Assembly (NCBI GenBank): GCA_021826485.1
Contig: JAKAZX010000002.1
Span: forward strand, 1-32,241
DNA length: 32,241 bases
Direction: 5' to 3'
From: Pseudomonadota bacterium
GTDB taxonomy: Bacteria > Pseudomonadota > Alphaproteobacteria > Acetobacterales > Acetobacteraceae
Shown piece after piece: positions 23,718 through 32,150 of this stretch. Within the stretch, counting starts at the first letter, position 1. Each line of letters begins with the position of its first letter. Under the pieces are notes generated by a model, which saw nothing but the letters and a program-made list of their open reading frames with translations, did no database searches and was not told the origin of the DNA. A program made the translations under genes and the position numbers.

Positions 23718-25235
23718 TCAGGCGTCCCCCACGAAGCGGCGGAGCGCGTCCAGCAGCGCCGGGTCGGTGATCACCCGCGGCACCTTGTTCTGCCCGCCGA
23801 GCTTGCCGCGCGCGCGCATCCAGGCGGCGAAGCTGCCCGGCGGCACCAGCACCACGCGCGGGTCGCGCAGGCCGAACCCGCCCTGGCGGTGCGCCGCGTA
23901 ATCGGCATTCCCCTGCGCCAGCGCCGCGTCCAGCGCGGCGGCGAAGGCCTCATCGGCGTCCGGCGGCGCGCCGTGCAGTTCGGCGATGAACAGGTGCCCG
24001 CCGCGCGGATCGGCGGCGTCCGGCGGCAGCGCGGCGGCGGCATAGTCGGCGGCGCTGCCGCCCACCGCGGCGGCAGCGGCGGCGATGGCGGCGTCCAGTT
24101 CCTCGCCCGTCAGATGCTCGCCCGCGACCGACAGCGACCACGACACCCGGCCGCTGACCTTCAGGCGCGGCGGGTCGCCCCCGAGCAGCGTCACCGTGTC
24201 ACCGAGCACGTAGGACCACAGGCCGGCATTGGTGCTCAGCACGATCGCGTATTCGGTGCCGGGCTCGGCATCGGCGATCCAGCGCCGTTCGGGGAACGGC
24301 CGGCCGAGATCGGCGGGGCGGACGAATTCGTAGAAGATGCCGTTGTCCAGCAGCAGCCGCAGCCCCTCCCCTTCGCCGCGGTCGGCGATCGCGATGAAGC
24401 CCTCGCTGGCCGGATAGACCTCCCGCGTTTCGGCGGCGCTGCCGTCCAGCCACTCGGCGAAGGCGCGGCGATAGGGCGCGAAGCCGACGCCGCCATGCAC
24501 CAGCAGTTCGAGGGCCGGATACAGCGTGGCGAGCCGCGCGCCGGGATGCAGCCGGCCGAGCTGCTCGAAGAACAGCAGCAGCCAGCTCGGCGTGCCGGCG
24601 ATGCTGGTGATGCCGGCGGTGAGCGACAGCGGCGCCAGCGCCGCCGTCTTGCGCTCCCAGTCCTCGGTCAGCGCCAGCGCCGGCGGCGGGAAGGTGCGGC
24701 GGCGCGCCCAGGCCGGGATGTCGGCGGCGGCGATGCCGGACAGGTCGCCGGCGGTGATGCCGGGCGCCAGCCGCTCCAGCGCCGTACTGCCGCCGAGCAG
24801 GAAATTGCGCCCGGCCAGCACCCGGCTGCGCGGCCGGCTGGCGAGGTGGAACACCAGCACGTCCAGCGCCGCCCGCCGGTTGGCGCGCAGCATGGCGCGG
24901 CTGACCGGGATGCGCTTGGTGGCGGCGCCGGTGGTGCCGGAGGTGTTGGCGAAACAGGGGATCACCCCCGGCCAGCTCGCATCGGCAAGGCGCGGGAAGC
25001 TGCCGGCCCACCAGTCGCGCCAGAAATCCTCCCACCGGCGCAGCGGCACGCGCCGCTGATAGGCGGCGACATCGGCGATGCCGGCGAACTCATGCGCCCG
25101 GCCGAAGCGGGTGGCGCGGGCGCGGTGCAGCAGCCGCCGCAGCGTTTCCCGCTGCGCGGCAACCGCGTCCTGGCGCTCCAGCACCGCCAGCCGGCGCCGC
25201 GCATGGACCCGCAGCAGCGGCGTCGCGTCCAGCAT
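23718..25235 (-). CDS. GH3-family acyl-acid amido synthetase
   Basis: A 505-residue GH3 auxin-responsive-promoter family protein of the ANL adenylating fold. All three nucleotide motifs are seen: NTSGTTGAATKRIP (97-110), YPASEGF (273-279) and YVLGDTVTL (341-349). A conserved Lys follows near the C-terminus in LGGQNKVPR. Plant GH3 enzymes adenylate acids such as indole-acetic or jasmonic acid and conjugate them to amino acids; bacterial members are poorly characterised. Intact motifs argue for an active acid-activating enzyme. It starts three bases after the penicillin-acylase-family gene stops, so the two are almost certainly co-translated. That pairs an amide-forming with an amide-cleaving enzyme family. 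Acid and amine substrates are unknown. No signal peptide. Confidence 0.92.
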   Translation of the reverse strand: MLDATPLLRVHARRRLAVLERQDAVAAQRETLRRLLHRARATRFGRAHEFAGIADVAAYQRRVPLRRWEDFWRDWWAGSFPRLADASWPGVIPCFANTSGTTGAATKRIPVSRAMLRANRRAALDVLVFHLASRPRSRVLAGRNFLLGGSTALERLAPGITAGDLSGIAAADIPAWARRRTFPPPALALTEDWERKTAALAPLSLTAGITSIAGTPSWLLLFFEQLGRLHPGARLATLYPALELLVHGGVGFAPYRRAFAEWLDGSAAETREVYPASEGFIAIADRGEGEGLRLLLDNGIFYEFVRPADLGRPFPERRWIADAEPGTEYAIVLSTNAGLWSYVLGDTVTLLGGDPPRLKVSGRVSWSLSVAGEHLTGEELDAAIAAAAAAVGGSAADYAAAALPPDAADPRGGHLFIAELHGAPPDADEAFAAALDAALAQGNADYAAHRQGGFGLRDPRVVLVPPGSFAAWMRARGKLGGQNKVPRVITDPALLDALRRFVGDA

Positions 25236-25238
25236 CGC

Positions 25239-27377
25239 TCAGGCCGGGGCGATCGGCGTGTGGTGCGGCCAGACCTGCGCCGCCGCCGGGGTCAGCGGCA
25301 GCGTGACGTATCCGCCGTCCCGCCACAGCGCCGTCTGGTCGGCGAAGGTCAGGCTGCCCGGCCAGCCGTCCTGCCCGCCCAGCAGCACGACGGCGCTGCT
25401 GTCCGGCATCGCCAGATCGGCGATGAACCGGGCGGAGGCGCCGTAGCTGACCGCGTGCCGCCCGCGCACCGCCGGATGGCCGGTCTTGTTCAGCGTGTCG
25501 TTGCCGCCCGGGGACGGCCAGTCGGCATAGGTGAAGCGCCGCGCCAGCAGCGGCAGCATCCCCAGATGATGGCGCAGCCGCATCCGGTGCGCCTCACCCC
25601 AGGTGCCGTGCCGGCGCAGCGCCCGCCCGGCGGTGCGCAGCGCCGCCGCCAGCAGCGGCCGCAGCGCGTCGTCGGGCATCGCCGCGATGTCCTCGGCCAG
25701 CAGCACCCGCGCGGTCCACACCGCATCCGCCCCGCGCCGCCGGCCGCGCCGGCCGAGCCGTCGGGCGAGGTCGGCCAGCAGCACCTCGAAGGCCAGCGCG
25801 CCGGCGGCACCGGGCGCGTAGTCCCCGCCCCAGCCGCGCAATGCCGCGACCGCCGTGCCGCTCGCCTGCGGGCCGAGGCGGGCGAGCAGCGCATCGCGCA
25901 GCGCCGGCGCGCCCATGGCCACCACGTCGCGCTGCAATTCGGCCAGATCGCCCGCGCCCAGCGTCCCGGTGCCGCCGAGCAACTGGCGCATCCGCTGCAC
26001 CCGGTCGGCGGGGGAGAAGAAGAAGCCGACCGGCAGGTCCCCCGCCGGCGGCCGGTCATTGGCGGAGGCGGCGAAGCCCGCCGCCGGGTCCGGCCAGTGC
26101 GGCAGCTCGCCGGTGCCGACCGGCGCCGTCCAGTGCGCCGCCGCCGCCGGCGACGCGATCAGGTCGGGCGGCGGCCCCGCCGGGCGGCGCGGCAGGTGCG
26201 CGGCCAGCACATGGCCGATCCGCCCGTCCCGCCCGGCATGGAGCATGTTCTGGCCCGGCAGCGCGAACCGCGCGAGGGCGGCGCGGAACTCGCCGCCGTC
26301 GCGCGCCTGCATCACCCCCAGCATGGCGCCCATCTCGTCGCTCGGCCGGTGGCCGATCCAGGCCAGCGCCAGCGGCGCATCGTGGCGCAGCAGCATCCCG
26401 TCGCTGACGATCGGGCCGAGCGGGCAGTCCCGCAGCACGATGCGGCGGGGTGCGGCGCCGCGCACGCGGATCGTCTCCTCCCGCTCGGTGATCGGCAGGC
26501 CGCGCGCATCGAACAGGTCGCTGCTGGCGGCGTGCAGGCTGGTGCCGGCCCAGGCGATATCCCGGTTGCGGCCGATCGCGACGATCGGGAAGCCGGCCGG
26601 CATCAGGCCGCAGACCGCAAAGCCGGGCGAGCGGACGGCGCAGGCGAGCCAGATGTTCGGCAGCCCGACCGACAGATGCGGGTCGGCCGCCAGCAGCGCC
26701 GCGCCGCTCAGGCTGCGCCAGCCGGCGACCGCGGCGGCGTTGCTGCCGGTGCGGGCGAAGGCGGTCACCGCCTGCTCCGCCGCCGCCGCCGGCACCGGCG
26801 GCGCGGCGGTGCCGAGCAGCCGCGGCCACAGCCGCCGCCACTCCTCCGCCGGCAGCGCCGCCCGGCTGCGCAGCAGCCGCGCCCACACCATCCAGTTCAC
26901 GTCCGCCCCTGCCAGCCGCGCGGCGGTGAACAGGTCGGCGAGCGTCCAGGGTTCGGCGCGGATGCCGAGCAGCGCGAATTCCGGCGGCGGCGGGGCGGTC
27001 GCGATCACCGCATTGACCCCGGCGACGAACCCCTCCGCCCAGGTGCGCGTGGCGGGGGCGAGGCCGGCGATGATCTCCGGCACCGCGCGGGCGAAGCCGA
27101 ACAGGCGCAGCGCGCGGTCCAGCTCGATCCCCAGCGGCCCGATCGCCTCCGCCACCCGCCCCTGCGACAGGCGGCGCAGCATCTCCATCTGCGCCAGCCG
27201 CAGATGCGCGTGAACGGCGCCGAGCGCGACCGCGAGATCGGCGTCCGCCGCCGCCTCGATGAACGGGATCTGGTGGGCGTCCCAGTGGATCGCGACCGGC
27301 GCGCCGAGCGGCAGGCGGCGCGGCAGGGCGGCAAGCCGCTCCGCGACATCGCGCGCCGGCGGCCGGGGCAGGCGCAT
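25239..27377 (-). CDS. Penicillin acylase family Ntn hydrolase
   Basis: A protein of about 712 residues in the penicillin G acylase/AHL acylase family. The N-terminal part has PVAIHWDAHQIPFIEA and GAVHAHLRLAQMEMLRR, the alpha-chain hallmarks. The autoprocessing site and N-terminal nucleophile are in RTGSNAAAVAG (Ser212), followed by LLAADPHLSVGLPNIW and later WAGTSLHAASSDLFDARG. Members self-cleave into two chains and hydrolyse amides of acyl groups: penicillins, N-acyl-homoserine lactones or N-acyl amino acids. Relatives are mostly periplasmic, but no convincing signal peptide is seen with this start. A GTG at 27389 is possible, and further extension would run into Uma2, where the extra sequence looks like shadow coding. 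The uncertain start leaves its location open. Adjacent to GH3 (gap 3). Confidence 0.88.
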   Translation of the reverse strand: MRLPRPPARDVAERLAALPRRLPLGAPVAIHWDAHQIPFIEAAADADLAVALGAVHAHLRLAQMEMLRRLSQGRVAEAIGPLGIELDRALRLFGFARAVPEIIAGLAPATRTWAEGFVAGVNAVIATAPPPPEFALLGIRAEPWTLADLFTAARLAGADVNWMVWARLLRSRAALPAEEWRRLWPRLLGTAAPPVPAAAAEQAVTAFARTGSNAAAVAGWRSLSGAALLAADPHLSVGLPNIWLACAVRSPGFAVCGLMPAGFPIVAIGRNRDIAWAGTSLHAASSDLFDARGLPITEREETIRVRGAAPRRIVLRDCPLGPIVSDGMLLRHDAPLALAWIGHRPSDEMGAMLGVMQARDGGEFRAALARFALPGQNMLHAGRDGRIGHVLAAHLPRRPAGPPPDLIASPAAAAHWTAPVGTGELPHWPDPAAGFAASANDRPPAGDLPVGFFFSPADRVQRMRQLLGGTGTLGAGDLAELQRDVVAMGAPALRDALLARLGPQASGTAVAALRGWGGDYAPGAAGALAFEVLLADLARRLGRRGRRRGADAVWTARVLLAEDIAAMPDDALRPLLAAALRTAGRALRRHGTWGEAHRMRLRHHLGMLPLLARRFTYADWPSPGGNDTLNKTGHPAVRGRHAVSYGASARFIADLAMPDSSAVVLLGGQDGWPGSLTFADQTALWRDGGYVTLPLTPAAAQVWPHHTPIAPA

Positions 27378-27423
27378 TGCCCGCAGCACGAGGCCGAGTG
27401 CGACCCCGGCCCCGCCGACCCGG

Positions 27424-27984
27424 TCACGCAGGCGGCGCAGGGAACAACTCGGCGTAGATGTCGGCAAGCGGCAGGTCCACCCCGATCTCCGGCATCGCGA
27501 GCGTCGCATCCGCGGTCAGCAGGCGGCCGACCCAGTCCGTCCCCGCCCGCTCGAACACGGTCGCGGCGGCCTCGCTCTGCTCCAGCAGCACGTAGCGGCG
27601 GATCGACGGCGTCTCGCCATACTCGCGGGTCTTGGCGATGCGGTCGGTGCGCTGCGTGCCGGGGGAGATGATCTCGAACACCACCACCGGCTCGGCGATG
27701 ATGTCGCTGTCGAGCGCGACCGGCGCGCAGGTGACCAGCGCATCCGGGTAGCGGACGCGGCCGCTGACGATGATCTTGAGATCGCCGCGGAAGGCGCGGC
27801 ACGGCCGGCCGCGCAGTCGTTCGCGCAGCAGTTCCACCAGCCGCGTGCCGATCAGCGAATGCGCCACCGTCCCGCCGGTCATCGCGACCGGCGCGATGCC
27901 GTCAAACTCCCAGCGTGCATCCTGCGCGCGCTCCCACGCCAGGAACGCGTCCAGCGTCATCGGGACCTGTACCGCAGCGCTCAT
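27424..27984 (-). CDS. Uma2-family (DUF820) restriction-endonuclease-like protein
   Basis: A 186-residue Uma2 protein. The PD-(D/E)xK-type residues are visible: YPDALVTC (Asp), VVVFEIISPGTQRTDRIAKTREY (Glu, then Lys; cited by parts), with the typical N-terminal MTLDAFLAWE and WEFDGIAP. Length matches the family (~180-200). Uma2 proteins are abundant in cyanobacteria and scattered elsewhere, are thought to be nucleases and are often mobile or accessory. This copy overlaps the accC stop by ATGA, so it is translated from the fatty-acid operon mRNA, an unusual place for an accessory nuclease. Its function here is unknown. The penicillin-acylase start follows after 46 bases. Confidence 0.92.
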   Translation of the reverse strand: MSAAVQVPMTLDAFLAWERAQDARWEFDGIAPVAMTGGTVAHSLIGTRLVELLRERLRGRPCRAFRGDLKIIVSGRVRYPDALVTCAPVALDSDIIAEPVVVFEIISPGTQRTDRIAKTREYGETPSIRRYVLLEQSEAAATVFERAGTDWVGRLLTADATLAMPEIGVDLPLADIYAELFPAPPA

Positions 27985-29330
27985 TCACCGGCCATGAACC
28001 GTTCCAGCCAGTGGATATCATATTCGCCCGACTGGAAGGAGGGGGCGGCGACGATGCGCTGGTGCAGCGGCAGCGTGGTCTTGATGCCGACCACGGCGAA
28101 CTCGGCGAGGCTGCGTTCCAGCCGCGCGATCGCCTGCGCGCGGGTCGGCGCATGCACGATCAGCTTGGCCACCATGCTGTCGTAATAGGGCGGCACGCGA
28201 TAGCCGGCATACAGCGCCGAATCGACGCGCACGCCAAGGCCGCCGGGCGCGTGGTAGGCGGTGACCATGCCGGGCGTCGGCGCAAACGTCTCCGGGTCCT
28301 CGGCGGTGATGCGGCACTCGATGGCGTGGCCGGTAAACCCGATCTCCGCCTGGCCGTAGCCGAGCGGCTCCCCGGCGGCGAGGCGGATCTGCTCGCGCAC
28401 CAGATCGACACCGCACAGCATCTCCGTCACCGGATGCTCCACCTGCAGGCGCGTGTTCATCTCGATGAATGCGAACTGGCCGTCCTGGTACAGGAACTCC
28501 AGCGTGCCGGCATTGCGGTAGCCGAGCTGGCGCAGCGCCGCGGTCGCGGTCTCGCCCAGGCGGGCGCGCTGCTCGGCGGACAGCACCGGGCAGCCGGCCT
28601 CCTCCAGCAGTTTCTGGTGGCGGCGCTGCAGGCTGCAATCGCGCTCGCCGAAATGCACCACCCCGCCGGCGCCGTCGGCCAGCACCTGCAATTCCACGTG
28701 GCGCGGCCGGTCGAGATATTTCTCGACATAGACGGCATCGTTGCCGAACGCGGCGCGCGCCTCGGTGCGGGCGACACGCCACGCCTCCTCCAGCCCGTCG
28801 GCGTCCTGCGCCACCTTCATGCCGCGCCCGCCGCCGCCGGCCGCCGCCTTCACCAGCACCGGGTAGCCGATCTGCGCGGCGATGCGGCGGGCATCCTCGA
28901 TGCTTGCCACCTCGCCGTCCGATCCCGGCACCAGCGGCACGCCGAGTTCCGCCATCGCCGCCTTGGCGGCGATCTTGTCGCCCATCATGCGGATATGCGC
29001 GGCGGTCGGGCCGATGAAGGTCAGGCCGTGCGCCTCCACCATGTCGGCGAACTCGGCATTCTCCGACAGGAAGCCGTAGCCGGGATGGATCGCGTCGGCG
29101 CCGGTGATGATGGCAGCCGACAGGATGGCGGCGGCGTTGAGGTAGCTGTCGCGGGCCGGCGGCGGGCCGATGCAGACGCTTTCGTCGGCCAGCCGGACGT
29201 GCATCGCCTCCCCGTCCGCGGTGGAATGGACGGCGACCGTGGGGATGCCCATTTCGCGGCAGGCACGCTGGACGCGCAGCGCGATCTCGCCGCGATTGGC
29301 GATCAGCACCTTGTGAAACAGGGCGGCCAC
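27981..29330 (-). CDS. accC: Acetyl-CoA carboxylase, biotin carboxylase subunit
   Basis: A 449-residue biotin carboxylase, the standard length. It begins with HKVLIANRGEIALRV. Other landmarks are HPGYGFLSENAEFA, the ATP-grasp glycine-rich loop KAAAGGGGRGMK, and the metal/biotin site MNTRLQVEHPVTE. It carboxylates biotin on AccB with ATP and bicarbonate, the first step of fatty-acid synthesis. The start is GTG, with GGAG about nine bases upstream inside the accB stop region; the gap to accB is six bases. Its stop overlaps the Uma2 start by ATGA. The aroQ-accB-accC order is common in alphaproteobacteria. Confidence 0.98.
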   Translation of the reverse strand: MAALFHKVLIANRGEIALRVQRACREMGIPTVAVHSTADGEAMHVRLADESVCIGPPPARDSYLNAAAILSAAIITGADAIHPGYGFLSENAEFADMVEAHGLTFIGPTAAHIRMMGDKIAAKAAMAELGVPLVPGSDGEVASIEDARRIAAQIGYPVLVKAAAGGGGRGMKVAQDADGLEEAWRVARTEARAAFGNDAVYVEKYLDRPRHVELQVLADGAGGVVHFGERDCSLQRRHQKLLEEAGCPVLSAEQRARLGETATAALRQLGYRNAGTLEFLYQDGQFAFIEMNTRLQVEHPVTEMLCGVDLVREQIRLAAGEPLGYGQAEIGFTGHAIECRITAEDPETFAPTPGMVTAYHAPGGLGVRVDSALYAGYRVPPYYDSMVAKLIVHAPTRAQAIARLERSLAEFAVVGIKTTLPLHQRIVAAPSFQSGEYDIHWLERFMAGE

Positions 29331-29336
29331 CTGCCG

Positions 29337-29804
29337 CTACTCCAGGATCAACAGGGGTTCGCCGTATTCCACCGGGGCGCCGGACGCGATCAGGATGCGC
29401 GTGACGGTGCCCGCCTTGGGGGCCTTGATCTGGTTGAAGGTCTTCATCGCCTCGATCAGCAGCAGCGTCTGGCCGGCGGCGACGCTCTGCCCCGGCGTGA
29501 CGAAGGGCTGCGCCCCCGGCTCGGGCACCAGATAGGCGATGCCGACCATCGGGCTGAGCACCGCGCCGGGGTGCCGCACCAGATCCTCCGCCGGCGCCTC
29601 GGCGGGAACGCCGGCGGCGACCGGGGCGGGTGCCGCGGCGGGCGGCGCCAGCGCCGCGGCAGGCATGGCCACCGTCGTCGGCGCCGGGGCGCGGGCGACG
29701 CGGATGCGGCCGTCCTTGCCCTCGATCTCGATCTCGGTCAGCCCGGTTTCCGCCAGGATGGTGGCCAGCGCCCGCACCGCGGAGGGGTCGAAGGGAATGG
29801 CCAT
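29337..29804 (-). CDS. accB: Acetyl-CoA carboxylase biotin carboxyl carrier protein
   Basis: A 155-residue BCCP. The C-terminal biotinyl domain carries the EAMK motif with K121 as the biotin-attachment lysine and the family thumb segment VGIAYLVPEPGAQPFV. An Ala/Pro-rich linker (~39-72) joins it to a short N-terminal helix (VRALATILAETGLTEIEIE). It shuttles carboxybiotin between AccC and the carboxyltransferase. The ATG shares one base with the aroQ stop (TGATG), and accC follows after six bases. Confidence 0.98.
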   Translation of the reverse strand: MAIPFDPSAVRALATILAETGLTEIEIEGKDGRIRVARAPAPTTVAMPAAALAPPAAAPAPVAAGVPAEAPAEDLVRHPGAVLSPMVGIAYLVPEPGAQPFVTPGQSVAAGQTLLLIEAMKTFNQIKAPKAGTVTRILIASGAPVEYGEPLLILE

Positions 29805-30265
29805 CAGCCGGCATCCTCCAGCAGGTCCGCCATCGCCGTCAGCGCCAGCGCGTAGCCACGGATGCCCAGGCCGCAGATCACCCCCGTCGCCATGCGCGAG
29901 ACATAGGAGTGGTGGCGGAATTCCTCGCGCTTGTGGATGTTGGAGATGTGCACCTCGATCACCGGCAGTTCCACCGCCATCAGCGCGTCCAGCAGCGCGA
30001 CCGAAGTGTGGGAATAGCCCGCCGGGTTGATGATGATGCCGCCGGCATGGCCGCGAAACTCATGCACCCAGGAGATCAGCTCCCCCTCCCCGTTGGTCTG
30101 GCGGAAATCGATCGCCAGCCCCAGCCGCTCCGCCGTCTCGGCGCACAGCGCCTCCACATCGTCCAGGGTCGCCCGCCCGTACACCTCGGGCTGGCGCAGT
30201 CCCAGCATGTTCAGGTTCGGGCCGTTGAGCACCGCGACCAGCGGCATCTTGGCGGATTGCTGCAT
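29804..30265 (-). CDS. aroQ: Type II 3-dehydroquinate dehydratase
   Basis: A 153-residue type II dehydroquinase (shikimate pathway: 3-dehydroquinate to 3-dehydroshikimate), forming dodecamers in characterised members. Conserved elements: VLNGPNLNMLGLRQPEVYG with catalytic R24 and Y29, INPAGYSHTSVAL, and EVHISNIHKREEFRHHSY. The ATG at 30265 gives the best N-terminus; an internal ATG (30247, MPLVAVLNG) is also possible. Neither has a clear Shine-Dalgarno sequence, so a short or leaderless message is possible. It is first in the aroQ-accB-accC operon and divergent from the carboxylesterase. Confidence 0.97.
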   Translation of the reverse strand: MQQSAKMPLVAVLNGPNLNMLGLRQPEVYGRATLDDVEALCAETAERLGLAIDFRQTNGEGELISWVHEFRGHAGGIIINPAGYSHTSVALLDALMAVELPVIEVHISNIHKREEFRHHSYVSRMATGVICGLGIRGYALALTAMADLLEDAG

Positions 30266-30389
30266 GGGGGCGCCGTAGCACGGCCCGAGGCGTCGGGACA
30301 ATCGGGCTGACGGACGGCGGCCGGTGGCGGCTTCCCTTGACGCCGCGGATCGGACAGGCTGGGCCGGTCCGCCGAGGGGAGTGAAACCC
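30266..30389. promoter_or_regulatory. Divergent promoter region, aroQ / carboxylesterase
   Basis: The 124-base spacer must hold both promoters. On the + strand a TTGACG box (30337-30342) resembles a -35 element, without a good -10 at the expected distance. On the - strand GCTACGGC (30279-30272) resembles an alphaproteobacterial -10 just before aroQ. Both are weak. Confidence 0.35.
30374..30381 (+). promoter_or_regulatory. Ribosome binding site deciding the esterase start
   Basis: GAGGGGAG eight bases before the ATG at 30390. It favours this start over the in-frame ATG at 30324 and places the signal peptide at the N-terminus. Confidence 0.65.
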
Positions 30390-32009
30390 ATGCTGTTCCG
30401 GCTTCTCGCCGTCGCCGCCCTGGCGGCGCTGCCATGCCTCGCCCTGCCCGGCCCCGCGCGGGCCCAGGTGGTGGCCACGCCGATCCCCGGCGATCCAGTG
30501 GCGACCGACAGCGGCGCGGTCGCCGGCAAGGTGCTCGGCTCGGGGGTGAAGGCGTGGTTCGGCATCCCCTACGCCGCCGCCCCGGTGGGCGACCTGCGCT
30601 GGCGCCCGCCGCAGCCGGTGGCGGCGTGGCAGGGCGTCTATCACGCCGACCGGATGGCGCCGGAATGCATCCAGGTGCTGCGCCGGCACAATCTGAACAA
30701 TTATTTCGGCGAGGAGGCGACCAGCGAGGACTGCCTCTACATGAACGTCTGGGCCGCCCCGGACGCCAAGCCCGATGCCAGGCTGCCGGTGGTGGTGTGG
30801 ATCTACGGCGGCGGGTTCACCATCGGCTCCTCCGGCATGGCGGTCTATGGCGGGGAGAATGTCGCGCGCCACGGCGTCATCTTCGCCAGCTTCAACTACC
30901 GCGTCGGCATCCTCGGCAATCTGGCGCATCCCGAACTGACCGCCGAATCGCCGCACCACGCCTCGGGCAATTACGGGTTCCTCGACCAGGTGGCGGCGCT
31001 GCAATGGGTGCAGCACAACATCGCGAAATTCGGCGGCGATCCCGCCAACGTGACCATCGTCGGCCAGTCCGCCGGCGCCATGTCGGTCTCGGCGCTGGAG
31101 GCGAGCCCGCTGGCGCATGGCCTGTTCCAGCGCGGCCTCGCGATGAGTCTCAGCATGTTCGACGACCGCTTCCACTTCGCGCCGCTGGCGGAGGCGGAAC
31201 AGACCGGCCTCGAAGTGCAGAAGGCGCTCGGCGCCGCCTCGCTCGCCGAGCTGCGGCAGGTGCAGGCGAACAAGATCCTGGACGTGCAGCGGGACTGCCA
31301 GCTCGGCTGCGCCGGCACGATCAGCGTCTGGCCGGACATCGACGGCTGGTTCCTGCCGGCCAGCGTGCCCGCCATCTTCGCCGCCGGCAAGCAGAACGAC
31401 GTCGCCACCGTCTCCGGCTTCACCAGCGACGAGAGCTTCAACGATCTGCGCAACGCCGGCAGCCTCGCCGCCTATACCGAGGCCGCGCACACGCTGTACG
31501 GCGCGCAGGCCGACCGATTCCTCGCGCTGTTCCCCGCCCACAGCGATGCCGAGGCGAAGCGCATGGGACTGCTGGCGGCGCGCGAGGCGCTGGCCGAGGC
31601 CGGCACGCGCAACTGGGCGCTGGCGCAGACCGCGACCGGCAAGGCGCCGTTCTACATGTACATGTTCTCGCGCGTGCATCCGTTCGCGCCGGCCGTGCGG
31701 TTCTTCGACAACCCGCAGTCGATCGGCGCGTATCACGGCGCCGACATCCCGTACTGGTTCGGCACGCTGGACGCCTTCAACATGTTCCGCACCACCCGCA
31801 ACTGGACCGATGTCGACCGCGACCTGTCGCAGCGGATGATGGACAGCCTGCTCGCCTTCGCCCGCACCGGCGATCCGGCGAGCGCCGCGACTCCCTGGCC
31901 GCGCTGGACCGACGCGCAGGAGAACTATGTCGAGTTCGGCGACCACAGCGGCGTGCGGCAGGAGGACACGGCGGCGATGGCCTTCTTCGCTCAGGCCGCG
32001 CATGACTGA
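30390..32009 (+). CDS. Secreted type-B carboxylesterase
   Basis: A 539-residue carboxylesterase/lipase of the COesterase family. The N-terminus is a signal peptide (hydrophobic LLAVAALAALPCLALPG, cleavage near ARA-QVV at 25/26), so it should be exported. Family features are FGIPYAAAPVGDLRW (57-71), SEDCLYMNVW (112-121), WIYGGGF oxyanion loop (137-143), nucleophile S227 in GQSAGA, acidic residue in SGFTSDESF (D347 or E348) and H449 in AYHGADIPYWFG. A full triad implies activity on carboxylic esters in the periplasm or outside. It is the only + strand gene in the right part of the window and is divergent from aroQ. It could release an acid for the importers to the left, but no link is shown. 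Confidence 0.95.
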   Translation: MLFRLLAVAALAALPCLALPGPARAQVVATPIPGDPVATDSGAVAGKVLGSGVKAWFGIPYAAAPVGDLRWRPPQPVAAWQGVYHADRMAPECIQVLRRHNLNNYFGEEATSEDCLYMNVWAAPDAKPDARLPVVVWIYGGGFTIGSSGMAVYGGENVARHGVIFASFNYRVGILGNLAHPELTAESPHHASGNYGFLDQVAALQWVQHNIAKFGGDPANVTIVGQSAGAMSVSALEASPLAHGLFQRGLAMSLSMFDDRFHFAPLAEAEQTGLEVQKALGAASLAELRQVQANKILDVQRDCQLGCAGTISVWPDIDGWFLPASVPAIFAAGKQNDVATVSGFTSDESFNDLRNAGSLAAYTEAAHTLYGAQADRFLALFPAHSDAEAKRMGLLAAREALAEAGTRNWALAQTATGKAPFYMYMFSRVHPFAPAVRFFDNPQSIGAYHGADIPYWFGTLDAFNMFRTTRNWTDVDRDLSQRMMDSLLAFARTGDPASAATPWPRWTDAQENYVEFGDHSGVRQEDTAAMAFFAQAAHD

Positions 32010-32047
32010 GCGTCCGTGAAGCAATCCCGCCGGAGCCGCGAATCGCT

Positions 32048-32093
32048 CCCTCTCCGCCCCTGGGGGCGGAGAGGGCCGGGGTGAGGTGGGGGA
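32048..32093 (+). repeat. REP-like palindromic repeat, copy 4
   Basis: Hairpin arms identical to copy 1 (32048-32075) with the same right-hand tail ccggggtgaggtggggga. It is placed 38 bases after the esterase stop, where the hairpin could protect or end the transcript. Confidence 0.9.
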
Positions 32094-32150
32094 TCAGGCG
32101 ATGCGGGAAGTTACAGTAGCCAACTGCGGATTTTCGCGACACTGGCACCA

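Noticed and set aside
27378..27509. Longer N-terminus of the penicillin-acylase-family protein from the ATG at 27509
   Set aside because: It overlaps Uma2 by 86 bases and the extra residues are Arg/Ser/Cys-rich shadow sequence; a GTG at 27389 remains possible.
23358..27671. A 1437-codon open frame on the + strand opposite the GH3 and acylase genes
   Set aside because: Low-complexity Arg/Ala/Gly/Gln translation without motifs, antisense to genes with clear family signatures; open only because G+C-rich DNA has few stops.
30272..30301. A leaderless aroQ promoter (TTGTCC ... GCTACGGC)
   Set aside because: Only partial matches to -35/-10 patterns with an 16-base gap; mentioned under the divergent region but not claimed as a separate element.
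30324..30389. N-terminal extension of the esterase from the ATG at 30324
   Set aside because: It would bury the signal peptide behind 22 residues, and a strong GAGGGGAG site precedes the ATG at 30390.
32017..32046. A degenerate copy of the cgtcattgcgagc repeat after the esterase
   Set aside because: Only the decamer gaagcaatcc and a loose GC-rich partner match; too short to support.
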